From: Acidobacteriota bacterium
GTDB lineage: Bacteria; Acidobacteriota; UBA890; WLXD01
Reading direction: 5' to 3'
Assembly: GCA_012103255.1 (NCBI GenBank)
Contig: WLXD01000002.1
Span: forward strand, 978,473-1,042,472
DNA: 64,000 nt
Each line of letters begins with the position of its first letter. The stretch's first letter is position 1. The notes under the pieces were generated by a model. That model had not been told where the DNA came from and searched no databases. It saw only the letters and a program-made list of their open reading frames with translations. Shown here one piece after another: positions 37,935 through 45,016 of the stretch. A program made the translations under genes and the position numbers.

Positions 37935-39119
37935 CTAGGTAACGACGCCGCGCTCTCGAAGTTGTTCGATTTCAGCGGACGAGAACCCCGCCTCGCCGAG
38001 AACTTCGTCGGTGTGCTCGCCAAGCGCTGGCGGACGCCGCTCCGCACCGAGGCGCTTCCCGCCGAGCCAGATCGGTGACCCCACGCTCGACAGCCCCTCG
38101 CCCAGCTCGGAAACGAGTCCGGTATCCAACTCGGCTTCTCTGTCCAGTGCCTCTCCCGCCGCGCGCACCTCCCCGCAAGGCACGTCGGCGTCACGCAGCA
38201 ACTCAATCCAATCGACCCTTGATCGGCTCGCGAAACGCTCATCGAGCATTGCTTCGAGCTCCAGGCGATGTTCGACTCGGCGCGCGTTACTGGCGAATCG
38301 ACCGTCCTCGGCGAGATCATCGAATCCGATCGCATGGCAGAGCCGTCGCCACTGCCCCTCGTTGGCGACGCCGACCACGAAATCTGCATCCGCGGCGCGA
38401 TACGCCCGGTAGGGCACCAGGCTCGGGTGTTCGTTACCCATACGGCGTGGCGGGGCTCCTCCGGCGAGGTGCTGCTGTCCCTGATAGGTAAACGCCGCCA
38501 GCACAGCTTCGTTGAGTGCGACGTTCACCGCCCGCCCCTCGCCGGTGCGCTCACGATGGTAGAGCGCGGCAAGTACACCCTGGACAAGAAACAGGCCGGC
38601 GAGTTCGTCGGCGATAGAAATCCCGACCTTGGTGGGTGGACCATCCGGCTGACCGGTCAGATCCATCAATCCCGTCTCGGCCTGGATCACGAGGTCGAAA
38701 CTCGGCCGATGGGCGCGGTCGTCGTCAGGCGGGTGACCGGTGATTGAGCAGAAGATCAACCCGGGAAACTTGTCGGCGAGTTGCGACTGTCCAAGACCAA
38801 GTCGTTCCATCACGCCCGGACTGAAATTGGAAACGACAACGTCTGCCTCGGCCAGAAGGCGGTACACGATCGCCCGACCGTCCGCACTCTTGAGATCAAC
38901 CGTGACGCTGCGTTTGTTGCGATTCACGGCGAGGTAGTACGTGGCCGTGTCGCCAACGAAGGGTGGGCCCCAGTGCCGCGTGTCGTCACCGTGTCCCGGA
39001 CGCTCGACTTTTACGACATCCGCACCCAGGTCGCCGAGGATCATTGTGGCGTACGGACCGGCAAGAATGCGCGTCAGATCGATGACGCGAACGTCGCGGA
39101 GCGGATCAACGTTGGTCAT
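37935..39119 (-). CDS. Type III (CaiB/BaiF) CoA-transferase
   Basis: The 394-residue protein begins MTNVDPLRDVRVIDLTRILAG. Family motifs are present: GPYATMILGDLGADVVKVE, the catalytic Asp in RPSFDLVIQAETGLMDLTG, and SIADELAGLFLVQGVLAALY. Length is typical. It transfers CoA between carboxylic acids such as carnitine, oxalate, formate or mesaconate derivatives; the substrate cannot be told. It is followed downstream by the SRPBCC gene and is divergent from the small protein gene at 39243. Confidence 0.88.
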   Translation of the reverse strand: MTNVDPLRDVRVIDLTRILAGPYATMILGDLGADVVKVERPGHGDDTRHWGPPFVGDTATYYLAVNRNKRSVTVDLKSADGRAIVYRLLAEADVVVSNFSPGVMERLGLGQSQLADKFPGLIFCSITGHPPDDDRAHRPSFDLVIQAETGLMDLTGQPDGPPTKVGISIADELAGLFLVQGVLAALYHRERTGEGRAVNVALNEAVLAAFTYQGQQHLAGGAPPRRMGNEHPSLVPYRAYRAADADFVVGVANEGQWRRLCHAIGFDDLAEDGRFASNARRVEHRLELEAMLDERFASRSRVDWIELLRDADVPCGEVRAAGEALDREAELDTGLVSELGEGLSSVGSPIWLGGKRLGAERRPPALGEHTDEVLGEAGFSSAEIEQLRERGVVT

Positions 39120-39242
39120 CGTCAGCCATCTCGGATGCAGTCTGTTGAGCGAAGGTACCGGAAGAGTACGTCCCTCCGCGCTGTATGGACAGGTGTTGAG
39201 CAGGTCGATATAGTTCGGGCCAGCCAAGGCTGGGAGGCATAT

Positions 39243-39590
39243 TTGGCAACCAACATATCCGTTCGTTCAGCGGGCGCCGGCGAAACCATCGAGTTCATCG
39301 AAGGGAAAGACCTGGACGACAGCGCGTGCAGGAGTCTGTGGGTCGCAGTCATCCACAAGGCCATGAAAGACATGGCCTACGCCAACTCGAAGGACACGCA
39401 ACGCAAGCTCACCCCGAGTGAGCGCGAGAAGCTGCAACGGATCTACGAGCTCGATGCGCCGGGTGAGTTCTTCGATAGTCCATGGTTCGAGGAGATTTGT
39501 CGTCATCTCGAACTTTCGGCGTCGCGGATTCGGTCGGAACTTCTGGCGCGGTTTCAAGCCGACCCTGGGCACGCGATTCTGAATCGCTGA
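39243..39590 (+). CDS. Small protein, paralog family member A
   Basis: A TTG at 39243 with GGGAGG five bases upstream gives 115 residues. The core reads ACRSLWVAVIHKAMKDMAY, then RKLTPSEREKLQRIYELDAP, WFEEICRHLELSASRIRSEL. It aligns in every block with the protein at 53140-53487 and more loosely with that at 41526-41900. The LW..VI helix, acidic D.., and terminal EIC..L..S..RIR helix recall a widespread group of small uncharacterised proteins with a terminal helix-turn-helix-like segment. DNA binding is plausible but not shown. Confidence 0.7.
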   Translation: MATNISVRSAGAGETIEFIEGKDLDDSACRSLWVAVIHKAMKDMAYANSKDTQRKLTPSEREKLQRIYELDAPGEFFDSPWFEEICRHLELSASRIRSELLARFQADPGHAILNR

Positions 39591-39605
39591 CTCGGGGGGG
39601 ACGAA

Positions 39606-40052
39606 CTAGTCGCGCCGTCGTGGATCTCGACCAGTTCGGTATCCGTCTGCATAGCGGGTGACGCGGTACGGCAGTTCCTCGGCTTCGGCCGTCGACGCCT
39701 TGACGCTGACGAATTCCGCGAGGTCCACCTTCTCGGGCCACTCGCCCGCCAGCAGTCTGTCGAGGAGCGCGACCAGGCCCGGCCGGTCGATCCAGGGCGG
39801 CTCATCCTGTGGCGCACTGATCAGCTCACGGGCGCTCGTCAACTTGACGCGAGTGCCGTGTGCGTTGCCTCGCTGATGATGGAGACTCGCGGCGGCAAGT
39901 TGGATCAGGCCCTTGTAGCAGTCGCGCCGATCGACAAGCCAGAGTGACTCGAGTTCCTCGTGCGCCAGCCAGTACTCTCGAGCAGCAAACCGCCCGAGGA
40001 ACCGCGCCATAGCAGCTGGCGCATCAGCGTTCTCGGGGCTACTCGGCTGCAT
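39606..40052 (-). CDS. DUF309 domain protein
   Basis: The protein has 148 residues if started at the ATG at 40052 (MQPSSPENADAP); ATGs at 40064 and 40079 are alternatives. The DUF309 signature is FAAREYWLAHEELESLW followed by CYKGLIQLAAASLHHQRGN. The function of the family is unknown; it is a small helical bundle with conserved His and Glu that suggest metal binding. Its 5-prime end overlaps the methyltransferase stop, so the two are co-transcribed. Confidence 0.8.
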   Translation of the reverse strand: MQPSSPENADAPAAMARFLGRFAAREYWLAHEELESLWLVDRRDCYKGLIQLAAASLHHQRGNAHGTRVKLTSARELISAPQDEPPWIDRPGLVALLDRLLAGEWPEKVDLAEFVSVKASTAEAEELPYRVTRYADGYRTGRDPRRRD

Positions 40053-40635
40053 CGACGCGCTCATCCGGAACGTGGCCAAGGGCCTCGCGCGATCCGTGGC
40101 GCATCACGGTGACCCGTGTGGGCTTGAACCCGCTCAGCAGAGAGTCGATCTCGGCTGTAGATACTGCTCGCGGTCGGACGCCACCTGCTGTTGGCTCGAT
40201 CCGCAACCGACTGGCATCGCAAATGCGGTAGCTGAATGCTCCAGGCACGGTTCGACCGTCACCGTCGAAGATAGCGAAGAGCACGCCACCGGGAACGAGG
40301 CGGGCACGCAACGCCGCCACCAGCTCTGCGGCGCGCTCGCGATCCAGGGCGGCGAGGCCGTTCCAGCAGAGAACCCCGCCCAGATCCGCACGCCCGAAGT
40401 CGAACGGCGCACCGCTGTCTTCGCGCGTCACCAGGTCGTGCATGCTCACACTGAATCCCCGGCTCGTCCAGAAGTTCAGCCCCACCGGTGTCGCGGGACC
40501 GAGATCGAGGATTCGCGTGGACGTTCCGAGCCGCTGGACGCTGTCGACGAAGCGCTCGAATAGCGCCGATCTGTAGTCGGTGGCTTCAAACAAGGCGTCA
40601 TGGCTCGCGGGAGCTGTGGAGTCGGACCACATCAA
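40039..40635 (-). CDS. Methyltransferase-fold protein
   Basis: The 198-residue protein has a degraded SAM motif I, ILDLGPATPVGLNFWTSRG, then MHDLVTREDSG, DLGGVLCWNGLAALDRE and LVPGGVLFAIFDGDG, the strand order of class I methyltransferases. The glycine loop (GPATPVG) is atypical, so SAM binding is not assured. Its ATG overlaps the bactofilin stop by 4 nt, and it is followed by DUF309, making a three-gene operon. Confidence 0.65.
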   Translation of the reverse strand: MMWSDSTAPASHDALFEATDYRSALFERFVDSVQRLGTSTRILDLGPATPVGLNFWTSRGFSVSMHDLVTREDSGAPFDFGRADLGGVLCWNGLAALDRERAAELVAALRARLVPGGVLFAIFDGDGRTVPGAFSYRICDASRLRIEPTAGGVRPRAVSTAEIDSLLSGFKPTRVTVMRHGSREALGHVPDERVDAAE

Positions 40636-41204
40636 CTGCCTGGCGCTGCCTGTTTGGTTTCGGTCAAGGGCTTGCGCACGTCGCCCGGCTTGCCCGAGGG
40701 AGTCTTGTCGGCCGGCTTGTCCGGGGTGACCTTCTGGTCCGACTTCTCCGGCTTGGTCGCTACCGGCTCCGGCGCGGGGGCCGGCTTCTGAGCAGGCTGC
40801 ATTGCGACCTGTCCGCGAAAGAAGGCTCCTTCGCGAATCTGGAGCTTGGCGGTCTTGATATTCCCGGTGAGCGAGGCGGTTGCCCCCAGGATCAGCGTCT
40901 CGCTGGCGTTGATGTCGCCGTTGATTGTCCCTTCTACCAGCACATCGGTACCGTGCACGACAGCTTTCACGTCGGCGTCCTTGGCGACCTTCAGCCCCTT
41001 GCGGGCATGAATCGTGCCTTCGACCTTGCCGACGATTTCAAGATCCTCATCCGAGACCACGGTTCCGTTGATGTGGACCCGAGGTCCGATTGTAGAACTC
41101 GCCGTCGTGGCCTTCGGAGGCGATGAAGGACTCGGTGCCGGTGCCGCAGGTCGGGCCGTGGGCGCGGCGCTGCCTTCCTTGGTCTCCTGATCGAACCAAC
41201 CCAT
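40632..41204 (-). CDS. Bactofilin (polymer-forming cytoskeletal protein)
   Basis: The 190-residue protein has a central right-handed beta-helix of six-residue repeats (residues about 45-135; VHINGTVVSDEDLEIVGKVE, GTINGDINASETLILGATAS, LTGNIKTAKLQIREGAFFRG). It is flanked by a Pro/Ala/Ser-rich N-terminal region and a C-terminal Lys/Pro-rich tail. Bactofilins self-assemble without nucleotide into membrane-associated filaments that position envelope enzymes. GGAG lies 8 bases before the ATG. Confidence 0.88.
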   Translation of the reverse strand: MGWFDQETKEGSAAPTARPAAPAPSPSSPPKATTASSTIGPRVHINGTVVSDEDLEIVGKVEGTIHARKGLKVAKDADVKAVVHGTDVLVEGTINGDINASETLILGATASLTGNIKTAKLQIREGAFFRGQVAMQPAQKPAPAPEPVATKPEKSDQKVTPDKPADKTPSGKPGDVRKPLTETKQAAPGS

Positions 41205-41237
41205 TCGCCTTCTCCTACGCGCTCTGCGCTTGCTTTC

Positions 41238-41251
41238 GGGGGGGGGGGGGG
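41238..41251. repeat. G14 homopolymer upstream of bactofilin
   Basis: Fourteen consecutive G residues lie 34 bp upstream of the bactofilin ATG (poly-C on the coding strand). Tracts of this length slip readily during replication and can switch promoter or leader function in phase-variable genes. They are also common places for assembly errors. Confidence 0.85.
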
Positions 41252-41402
41252 CGTCACCGCTCCGCGCGGGACCTGCCTAAGAGTATCCATGCGACGGCGC
41301 GCGCGAAAGTTCCCTCTCCTTTGCGCCTCATTTTCGCCATCCGGATCGCCCTCAGACTACAGATTCGACTCCTAAGTCCTTCTTTATCAACGTTTTGCCA
41401 GT

Positions 41403-41432
41403 ATTAGTCACTTCTAGTCACTTATAGTCACT
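41403..41432 (+). repeat. Three 10-bp tandem repeats (TAGTCACT)
   Basis: Three adjacent copies, ATTAGTCACT, TCTAGTCACT and TATAGTCACT, each 10 bp, run directly into the TATAAT box. The spacing is close to one helical turn, so proteins bound to each copy would sit on the same DNA face. There is no recognisable -35 hexamer at 16-18 bp, suggesting an activator bound here takes its place. Confidence 0.75.
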
Positions 41433-41437
41433 ATAAT
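41432..41437 (+). promoter_or_regulatory. Perfect -10 box (TATAAT) for small protein C gene
   Basis: TATAAT follows the third 10-bp repeat. It would give a transcript starting near 41444, with an untranslated leader of about 80 nt before the gene at 41526. Confidence 0.6.
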
Positions 41438-41525
41438 GTTTTTGTTGCCGCTGTAGTGATACTCTAGGCATATAGATATACTTCTAAGCACATCATTAAT
41501 CATCCAGTGACAGGGAGACTCAACT

Positions 41526-41900
41526 ATGGCCCACCTAAGCCAAGCCCGCGTTCGCCGCAGCCGGCCGCGTCTGGAACGTGAAGCAGCGGCACCAGGAACA
41601 GTCCACGCCGCTCAGTACCTCACCGGAACTCCGGAATCGGTCCTCTGGGGCGAAGTCCTGCTCCGCGCCATCGACGACTTCAAGGTCTACACGGCGCACC
41701 GCAGCGATCCCGAGGCGAACCCCGTGTCCGCGAAGACGCTGCGCTCGATCCTCGCCGACGGCTGCGACCCCGAATACTGGTTCTTTGGCGACAACACCGG
41801 CTTCGACGCGGTGTGCATGGTTCTGAACGTGGAGCCCGATGTCATCCGCCGTCACTTGCGTGCCTGGGTCGACGAGATCGACGACGAACTGCAGTACTAG
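41526..41900 (+). CDS. Small protein, distant paralog family member C
   Basis: The 124-residue protein has AGGGAGA 6-8 bases before the ATG. After a basic N-terminus (QARVRRSRPRLERE), it reads SVLWGEVLLRAIDDFKVY, LRSILADGCDPEYWFFGDN and FDAVCMVLNVEPDVIRRHL. The order of blocks (LW helix, acidic helix, aromatic P-E-[FY] turn, final C..L...P..IR helix) matches members A and B, though identity is lower. It is driven by the repeat-rich promoter upstream. Function unknown; a terminal DNA-binding helix is a reasonable guess. Confidence 0.7.
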   Translation: MAHLSQARVRRSRPRLEREAAAPGTVHAAQYLTGTPESVLWGEVLLRAIDDFKVYTAHRSDPEANPVSAKTLRSILADGCDPEYWFFGDNTGFDAVCMVLNVEPDVIRRHLRAWVDEIDDELQY

Positions 41901-41960
41901 AGCGTTGGGGGAGGCGGGCTATACTGCGGCCGCTACTCCCCCCAACTCGCGAGGACTCCG

Positions 41961-42191
41961 ATGCGGATCGAGCTCACATACTGCGCGGCTTGAAACTACG
42001 AGCCTCAAGCCGTCGGTCTGGCGGCGAAGCTCCTGCTGGCTTTCAAGCAAGACATCGAGTCCTTCACGCTCAATCCGTCTGATGGCGGTAAGTTCGAGGT
42101 CGTGGTCGACGGCGATTTGATCTACTCGAAGCTCGAGACCGGTCGCTTCCCCGAGGAAGCGTCCATCGTCGAGATGGTCCGCGCGCGCTAG
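41961..42191 (+). CDS. SelW/Rdx family selenoprotein (CxxU, UGA read as selenocysteine)
   Basis: ATG at 41961 after GAGGA. Reading through the in-frame TGA at 41991-41993 as selenocysteine gives 76 residues: MRIELTYCAAU, then NYEPQAVGLAAKLLLAFKQD, FTLNPSDGGKFEVVVDGDLI, YSKLETGRFPEE. This is the full SelT/SelW/SelH (Rdx) domain with its CxxU redox motif and the family-typical SDGG.FEV..DG.LI.SK..TGRFPE ending. Stopping at the TGA would leave a meaningless 10-residue peptide. A SECIS-like hairpin follows. The 3-prime end overlaps mutM convergently by 4 nt. The family is thought to act in thiol redox reactions. Confidence 0.92.
42009..42025 (+). promoter_or_regulatory. Bacterial SECIS-like hairpin for SelW-like UGA
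   Basis: A 6-bp stem, GCCGTC pairing with GGCGGC (one G-U pair), closes a GGUCU loop. The loop begins 22 nt after the UGA, within the usual 16-37 nt window, and has G at its first positions. GGUCU is the same loop core found in the E. coli fdhF SECIS that binds SelB. Confidence 0.8.
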
Positions 42192-43021
42192 CGCTGACAG
42201 CCCGGGCAGTAGTACGTCGAGCGACCCGCCTGCACGATGCGGCGAACAATGCGGCCGCATCGACGGCAATCGGCGTTCGCGCGATCGTAGATATCGAGAC
42301 GAACTTGGAAGTAGCCGCTCTCCCCGGCCGGGTCGCGATAGTCGCTCAACGTTGTTCCCCCGGCATCGATCGCGTCGCCGAGCACGTTGACGATCTCATC
42401 GTGAAGCCGGGCTAGCCTGAGTCGACTGATCCGTCCAGCCGGCCGAGCCGGGTGCACACCGGCTCTCCATAGCGCCTCGCTGGCATAGATGTTGCCGACG
42501 CCGACCACGAGCCGCGCGTCCATCATGGCGTTCTTGATGGGCCGCCGAGAACCTCGGGTGCCCGCCCACAGATGATCCGAGCCGAAGTCACTGCTGAGTG
42601 GTTCGGGGCCAAGATGGGCGAACATGCGATGGCGCGCCAGACCGCTGGTCTTGAGCCGCGCCACGACGCCGAATCTGCGAGGGTCGTGGAAACGCATCTT
42701 GAGCGGGCCGCGGCTCGGATGTTCGAGCTCCCACTCGACGTGGTCGTGAGTTCCGAAGTCGCGCTCGATCGAGAAGACATCGACCCTTCCGGTCATGCCG
42801 AGATGAATGACGGCCGTGTGACCGTGGCCGGTCGAAAGAAGCAAGTACTTGGCCCGTCGACCAATCGCCGTGAAATCGCCACCCTCGAGTCGACGCAGCG
42901 AGGCCACGCTGACGGGACGACGGAGACGACGCTCGCGGACGGTAGTTCGCGTCACGCGGTAGCCCAGAATCTCGCGAGCTAGCGCTCTACGGATTGTCTC
43001 GACTTCGGGAAGTTCTGGCAT
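42188..43021 (-). CDS. mutM: Formamidopyrimidine-DNA glycosylase
   Basis: The 277-residue protein starts MPELPEVETIRRAL, with the obligatory catalytic Pro after Met. It has the conserved Lys of the beta-hairpin (RRAKYLLL), the void-filling region GTHDHVEWELEHP, the helix-two-turn-helix VVGVGNIYASEALWRAGVHP, and the C-terminal zinc finger CRRCGRIVRRIVQAGRSTYY followed by CPGC. It removes 8-oxoguanine and ring-opened purines. A longer frame begins at 43048 but the family start at 43021 is unambiguous. Confidence 0.96.
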   Translation of the reverse strand: MPELPEVETIRRALAREILGYRVTRTTVRERRLRRPVSVASLRRLEGGDFTAIGRRAKYLLLSTGHGHTAVIHLGMTGRVDVFSIERDFGTHDHVEWELEHPSRGPLKMRFHDPRRFGVVARLKTSGLARHRMFAHLGPEPLSSDFGSDHLWAGTRGSRRPIKNAMMDARLVVGVGNIYASEALWRAGVHPARPAGRISRLRLARLHDEIVNVLGDAIDAGGTTLSDYRDPAGESGYFQVRLDIYDRANADCRRCGRIVRRIVQAGRSTYYCPGCQR

Positions 43022-43049
43022 GGCGTTCGACGATCCCAGGGGAGCCATA

Positions 43050-43079
43050 GAAAAAGGAGCGAGCCGAAGCCCGCTCCTT
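43050..43079 (-). terminator. Rho-independent terminator of the lysine-rich gene
   Basis: Read on the minus strand, AAGGAGCGGGC pairs with GCTCGCTCCTT around a UUCG tetraloop and runs into TTTTTCT. It lies between the stop of the lysine-rich gene (43132) and the mutM start, so it ends the upstream transcript. Confidence 0.85.
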
Positions 43080-43131
43080 CGAATCCCGGGGGGAGATTCC
43101 TACAACGCGAGCCAGGACGGCTCGGCGCCGC

Positions 43132-43485
43132 TTATTTCTTTTTCTTTGCGGCCCGTTTCTTCGTCGCCTTCTTCTTGGCGACCTTTTTCTTGGCCTTCTT
43201 CTTCGCCACCTTCTTCTTGGCAGCCTTCTTCTTGGTCGCCTTCTTCTTCGCGACCTTCTTCTTGGCGACCTTCTTCTTGGCCTTCTTCTTGGCGACCTTC
43301 TTCTTCGCCTTCTTCTTGGTGGCCTTCTTCTTCGCGACCTTCTTCTTCGCCTTCTTCTTGGTGGCCTTCTTCTTCGCGACCTTCTTCTTGGCCTTCTTCT
43401 TCGTGGCCTTCTTCTTGGTCACCTTCTTCTTTGCAACCTTCTTCTTGGTTGCCTTCTTCTTGGTCGCTTTCTTCTTTGCAGCCAC
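43132..43485 (-). CDS. Lysine-rich histone H1-like protein
   Basis: From a GTG (complement of 43483-43485, AAGGGG upstream) the 117-residue protein is almost entirely Lys, Ala, Thr and Val in KKKATKKKAKKKVA repeats (14-residue period), with no other domain. It resembles the basic H1-like tails of bacterial nucleoid proteins and is expected to coat DNA or RNA. It has its own near-consensus promoter and a strong terminator, so it is a single-gene transcript. It differs from the protein at 23821-24648 in lacking Pro and a folded domain. Confidence 0.75.
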   Translation of the reverse strand: MAAKKKATKKKATKKKVAKKKVTKKKATKKKAKKKVAKKKATKKKAKKKVAKKKATKKKAKKKVAKKKAKKKVAKKKVAKKKATKKKAAKKKVAKKKAKKKVAKKKATKKRAAKKKK

Positions 43486-43859
43486 CCCATCACCCCTTCG
43501 TTTTGGTCCCCCCAGGGACACAGCCTTCCCACATGGGAACGATAGACGACGAAATTATGTTGAAGCGCAGAGTTGGTGTAAAGAGGCCAGCGCTGCACAG
43601 CCGAACAAAAAACGTTTCGAGAAAACGAGCGTTCAAGACAACTAGAGCCAAATTCGCGTTCGTTGTGCCCACCGAAAGTGCTACGCGCGACACAAGCCGC
43701 CAAGCTATTCTGAAGGTCGAGCGCTGACGCGGAGGCCGGCAACTTCCCGCGGAGTTTCTCCCCTCTCCGACGGAACCTTCCCGTGCCGATCTGCGTATTC
43801 ACCAACAGGCAGAGACTTCCCGACTTTCGTACGAACTGCAGAGACAACGAGTGTCCACG
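43486..43859. other. Divergent intergenic region (lysine-rich gene / RND adaptor)
   Basis: About 370 bp, AT-richer than its neighbours. It contains the lysine-rich gene promoter (listed separately) and an A-rich patch near 43608-43630. I found no convincing promoter motif for the RND adaptor gene on the plus strand and no ORF worth annotating. Confidence 0.5.
43554..43582 (-). promoter_or_regulatory. Near-consensus sigma-70 promoter of the lysine-rich gene
   Basis: On the minus strand, TTTACA (43577-43582) and CATAAT (43554-43559) are separated by exactly 17 bp, each one mismatch from TTGACA and TATAAT. Transcription would begin near 43547, leaving a leader of about 62 nt before the GTG. It is the best-matching promoter I saw in the window, implying high constitutive expression. 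Confidence 0.75.
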
Positions 43860-44978
43860 ATGAAACGGCAACGAAACTGGCTACTGAGCGCGCTCGCGGT
43901 GGCCGCGTCTGGTTGCGGCCCGGCAGCCGCAGACGCAGACCCGGCTCCGAACGAAGACATCCAAGGCGGCGCCTCCACCCAACAGGTCGACGTGCGCGAA
44001 GAGTCCATGCCCGTCGTCGTGGCACGAGCGGAGCACGGCCCTGTAGCGTCGTGGATCGTCGCGTCGGGAAATCTCGAAGCGGTCGAACTGGTAGAGGTTC
44101 TCGCCAAGGTTCCGGGACAGGTTGAGACACTCGCCGTCGAAGAGGGCACGCGCGTCAACCAAGGGGACGTGCTCGTCGAACTCGATCCCAACGAGTACCG
44201 CATCGCTGCCGCACGCGCCGAGGCTGAACTCAACAAGAAGCAGGCAGACATGACGCGCTTCGAGCGCATGCTCAGCGAGGGCGTGCTGTCACAGGTCGAT
44301 TTCGACCAGGCTGTCTACGACGTGCGCCAGGCCGAACTCGCCCACGAGCAGGCGCTGATCGATCTCGACGAAGCCACGGTGCGGGCACCGATCACCGGCG
44401 TGATCAGCGTGCGCAACGTGCACCGCGGTGCACGAGTGTCTTCCAACGAGGCGTTGTTCACGATTGTGAATCCTGATCGATTGTGGGTGCACGTGCATGT
44501 GCCGGAAGCCGATCTGCCGGGCCTTGCGGCCGGCCAGGTTGCCGACGTCTCATCGGACGTTGTGGTGGACGGCCAGTTCGAAGCCGTCGTCGATCGCATC
44601 GCGCCGGTGGTGGACCCGCAGTCGGGAACGGCGAAAGTGACCGTACGGATCGAATCCGGCGAAGCTCTCCGCCCAGGAATGTTCGTCAACGTGAAGATCA
44701 CGACGGCGCGCCGCGACGATGCATTGCTGATTCCGAAGCGAGCGATCGTGTACGCGGGCGATAGCACCGCGGTGTACCGCATCGACCGCGATTCCGCCGG
44801 CGAGACGGCGACTCAGGTACCAGTACGCCTGGGCGCAAGCGATGCCGAGCACGTCGAGGTGGTCGATGGGCTCGAACCCGGTGATCGGGTTGTCGTTCTT
44901 GGCCAGGACTCCCTGCGCACCGGAATGCCGGTGAAGGTTGTCACGGGCGAGAGCGTTGGCCTGGCCGCCGGCCGCTAG
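43860..44978 (+). CDS. RND efflux periplasmic adaptor (membrane fusion protein)
   Basis: The 372-residue protein has a lipoprotein-type signal (WLLSALAVAASGCGP). The adaptor architecture follows: lipoyl half-motif VLAKVPGQVETLAVEEGTRV, helical hairpin (about 100-160; AEAELNKKQADMTRFERML), second lipoyl half VRAPITGVISVRNVHRG, beta barrel LWVHVHVPEADLPGL and membrane-proximal domain RDDALLIPKRAIVY. A GTG nine bases upstream is an alternative start. It links the two inner-membrane pumps encoded downstream to an outer-membrane channel, which is not in this window. Confidence 0.9.
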   Translation: MKRQRNWLLSALAVAASGCGPAAADADPAPNEDIQGGASTQQVDVREESMPVVVARAEHGPVASWIVASGNLEAVELVEVLAKVPGQVETLAVEEGTRVNQGDVLVELDPNEYRIAAARAEAELNKKQADMTRFERMLSEGVLSQVDFDQAVYDVRQAELAHEQALIDLDEATVRAPITGVISVRNVHRGARVSSNEALFTIVNPDRLWVHVHVPEADLPGLAAGQVADVSSDVVVDGQFEAVVDRIAPVVDPQSGTAKVTVRIESGEALRPGMFVNVKITTARRDDALLIPKRAIVYAGDSTAVYRIDRDSAGETATQVPVRLGASDAEHVEVVDGLEPGDRVVVLGQDSLRTGMPVKVVTGESVGLAAGR

Positions 44979-45016
44979 ATCTAGCTGATCCCTGTCTTGT
45001 CCTCAGGTCGGTAGCC

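Larger units (their letters stand above)
41205..41525. other. Divergent intergenic region (bactofilin / small protein C)
   Basis: The region is 321 bp and visibly more AT-rich than its surroundings. It holds a 14-base G tract next to the bactofilin leader, three 10-bp tandem repeats, a perfect TATAAT, and an inverted repeat formed by CACTA (41429-41433) and TAGTG about 20 bp further on. Each main element is listed separately. Confidence 0.7.

Noticed and set aside
43135..43485. Apparent CRISPR-like short repeats (CTTCTTGG units)
   Set aside because: The period follows codon repeats of a lysine-rich protein. There are no unique spacers and no cas genes.
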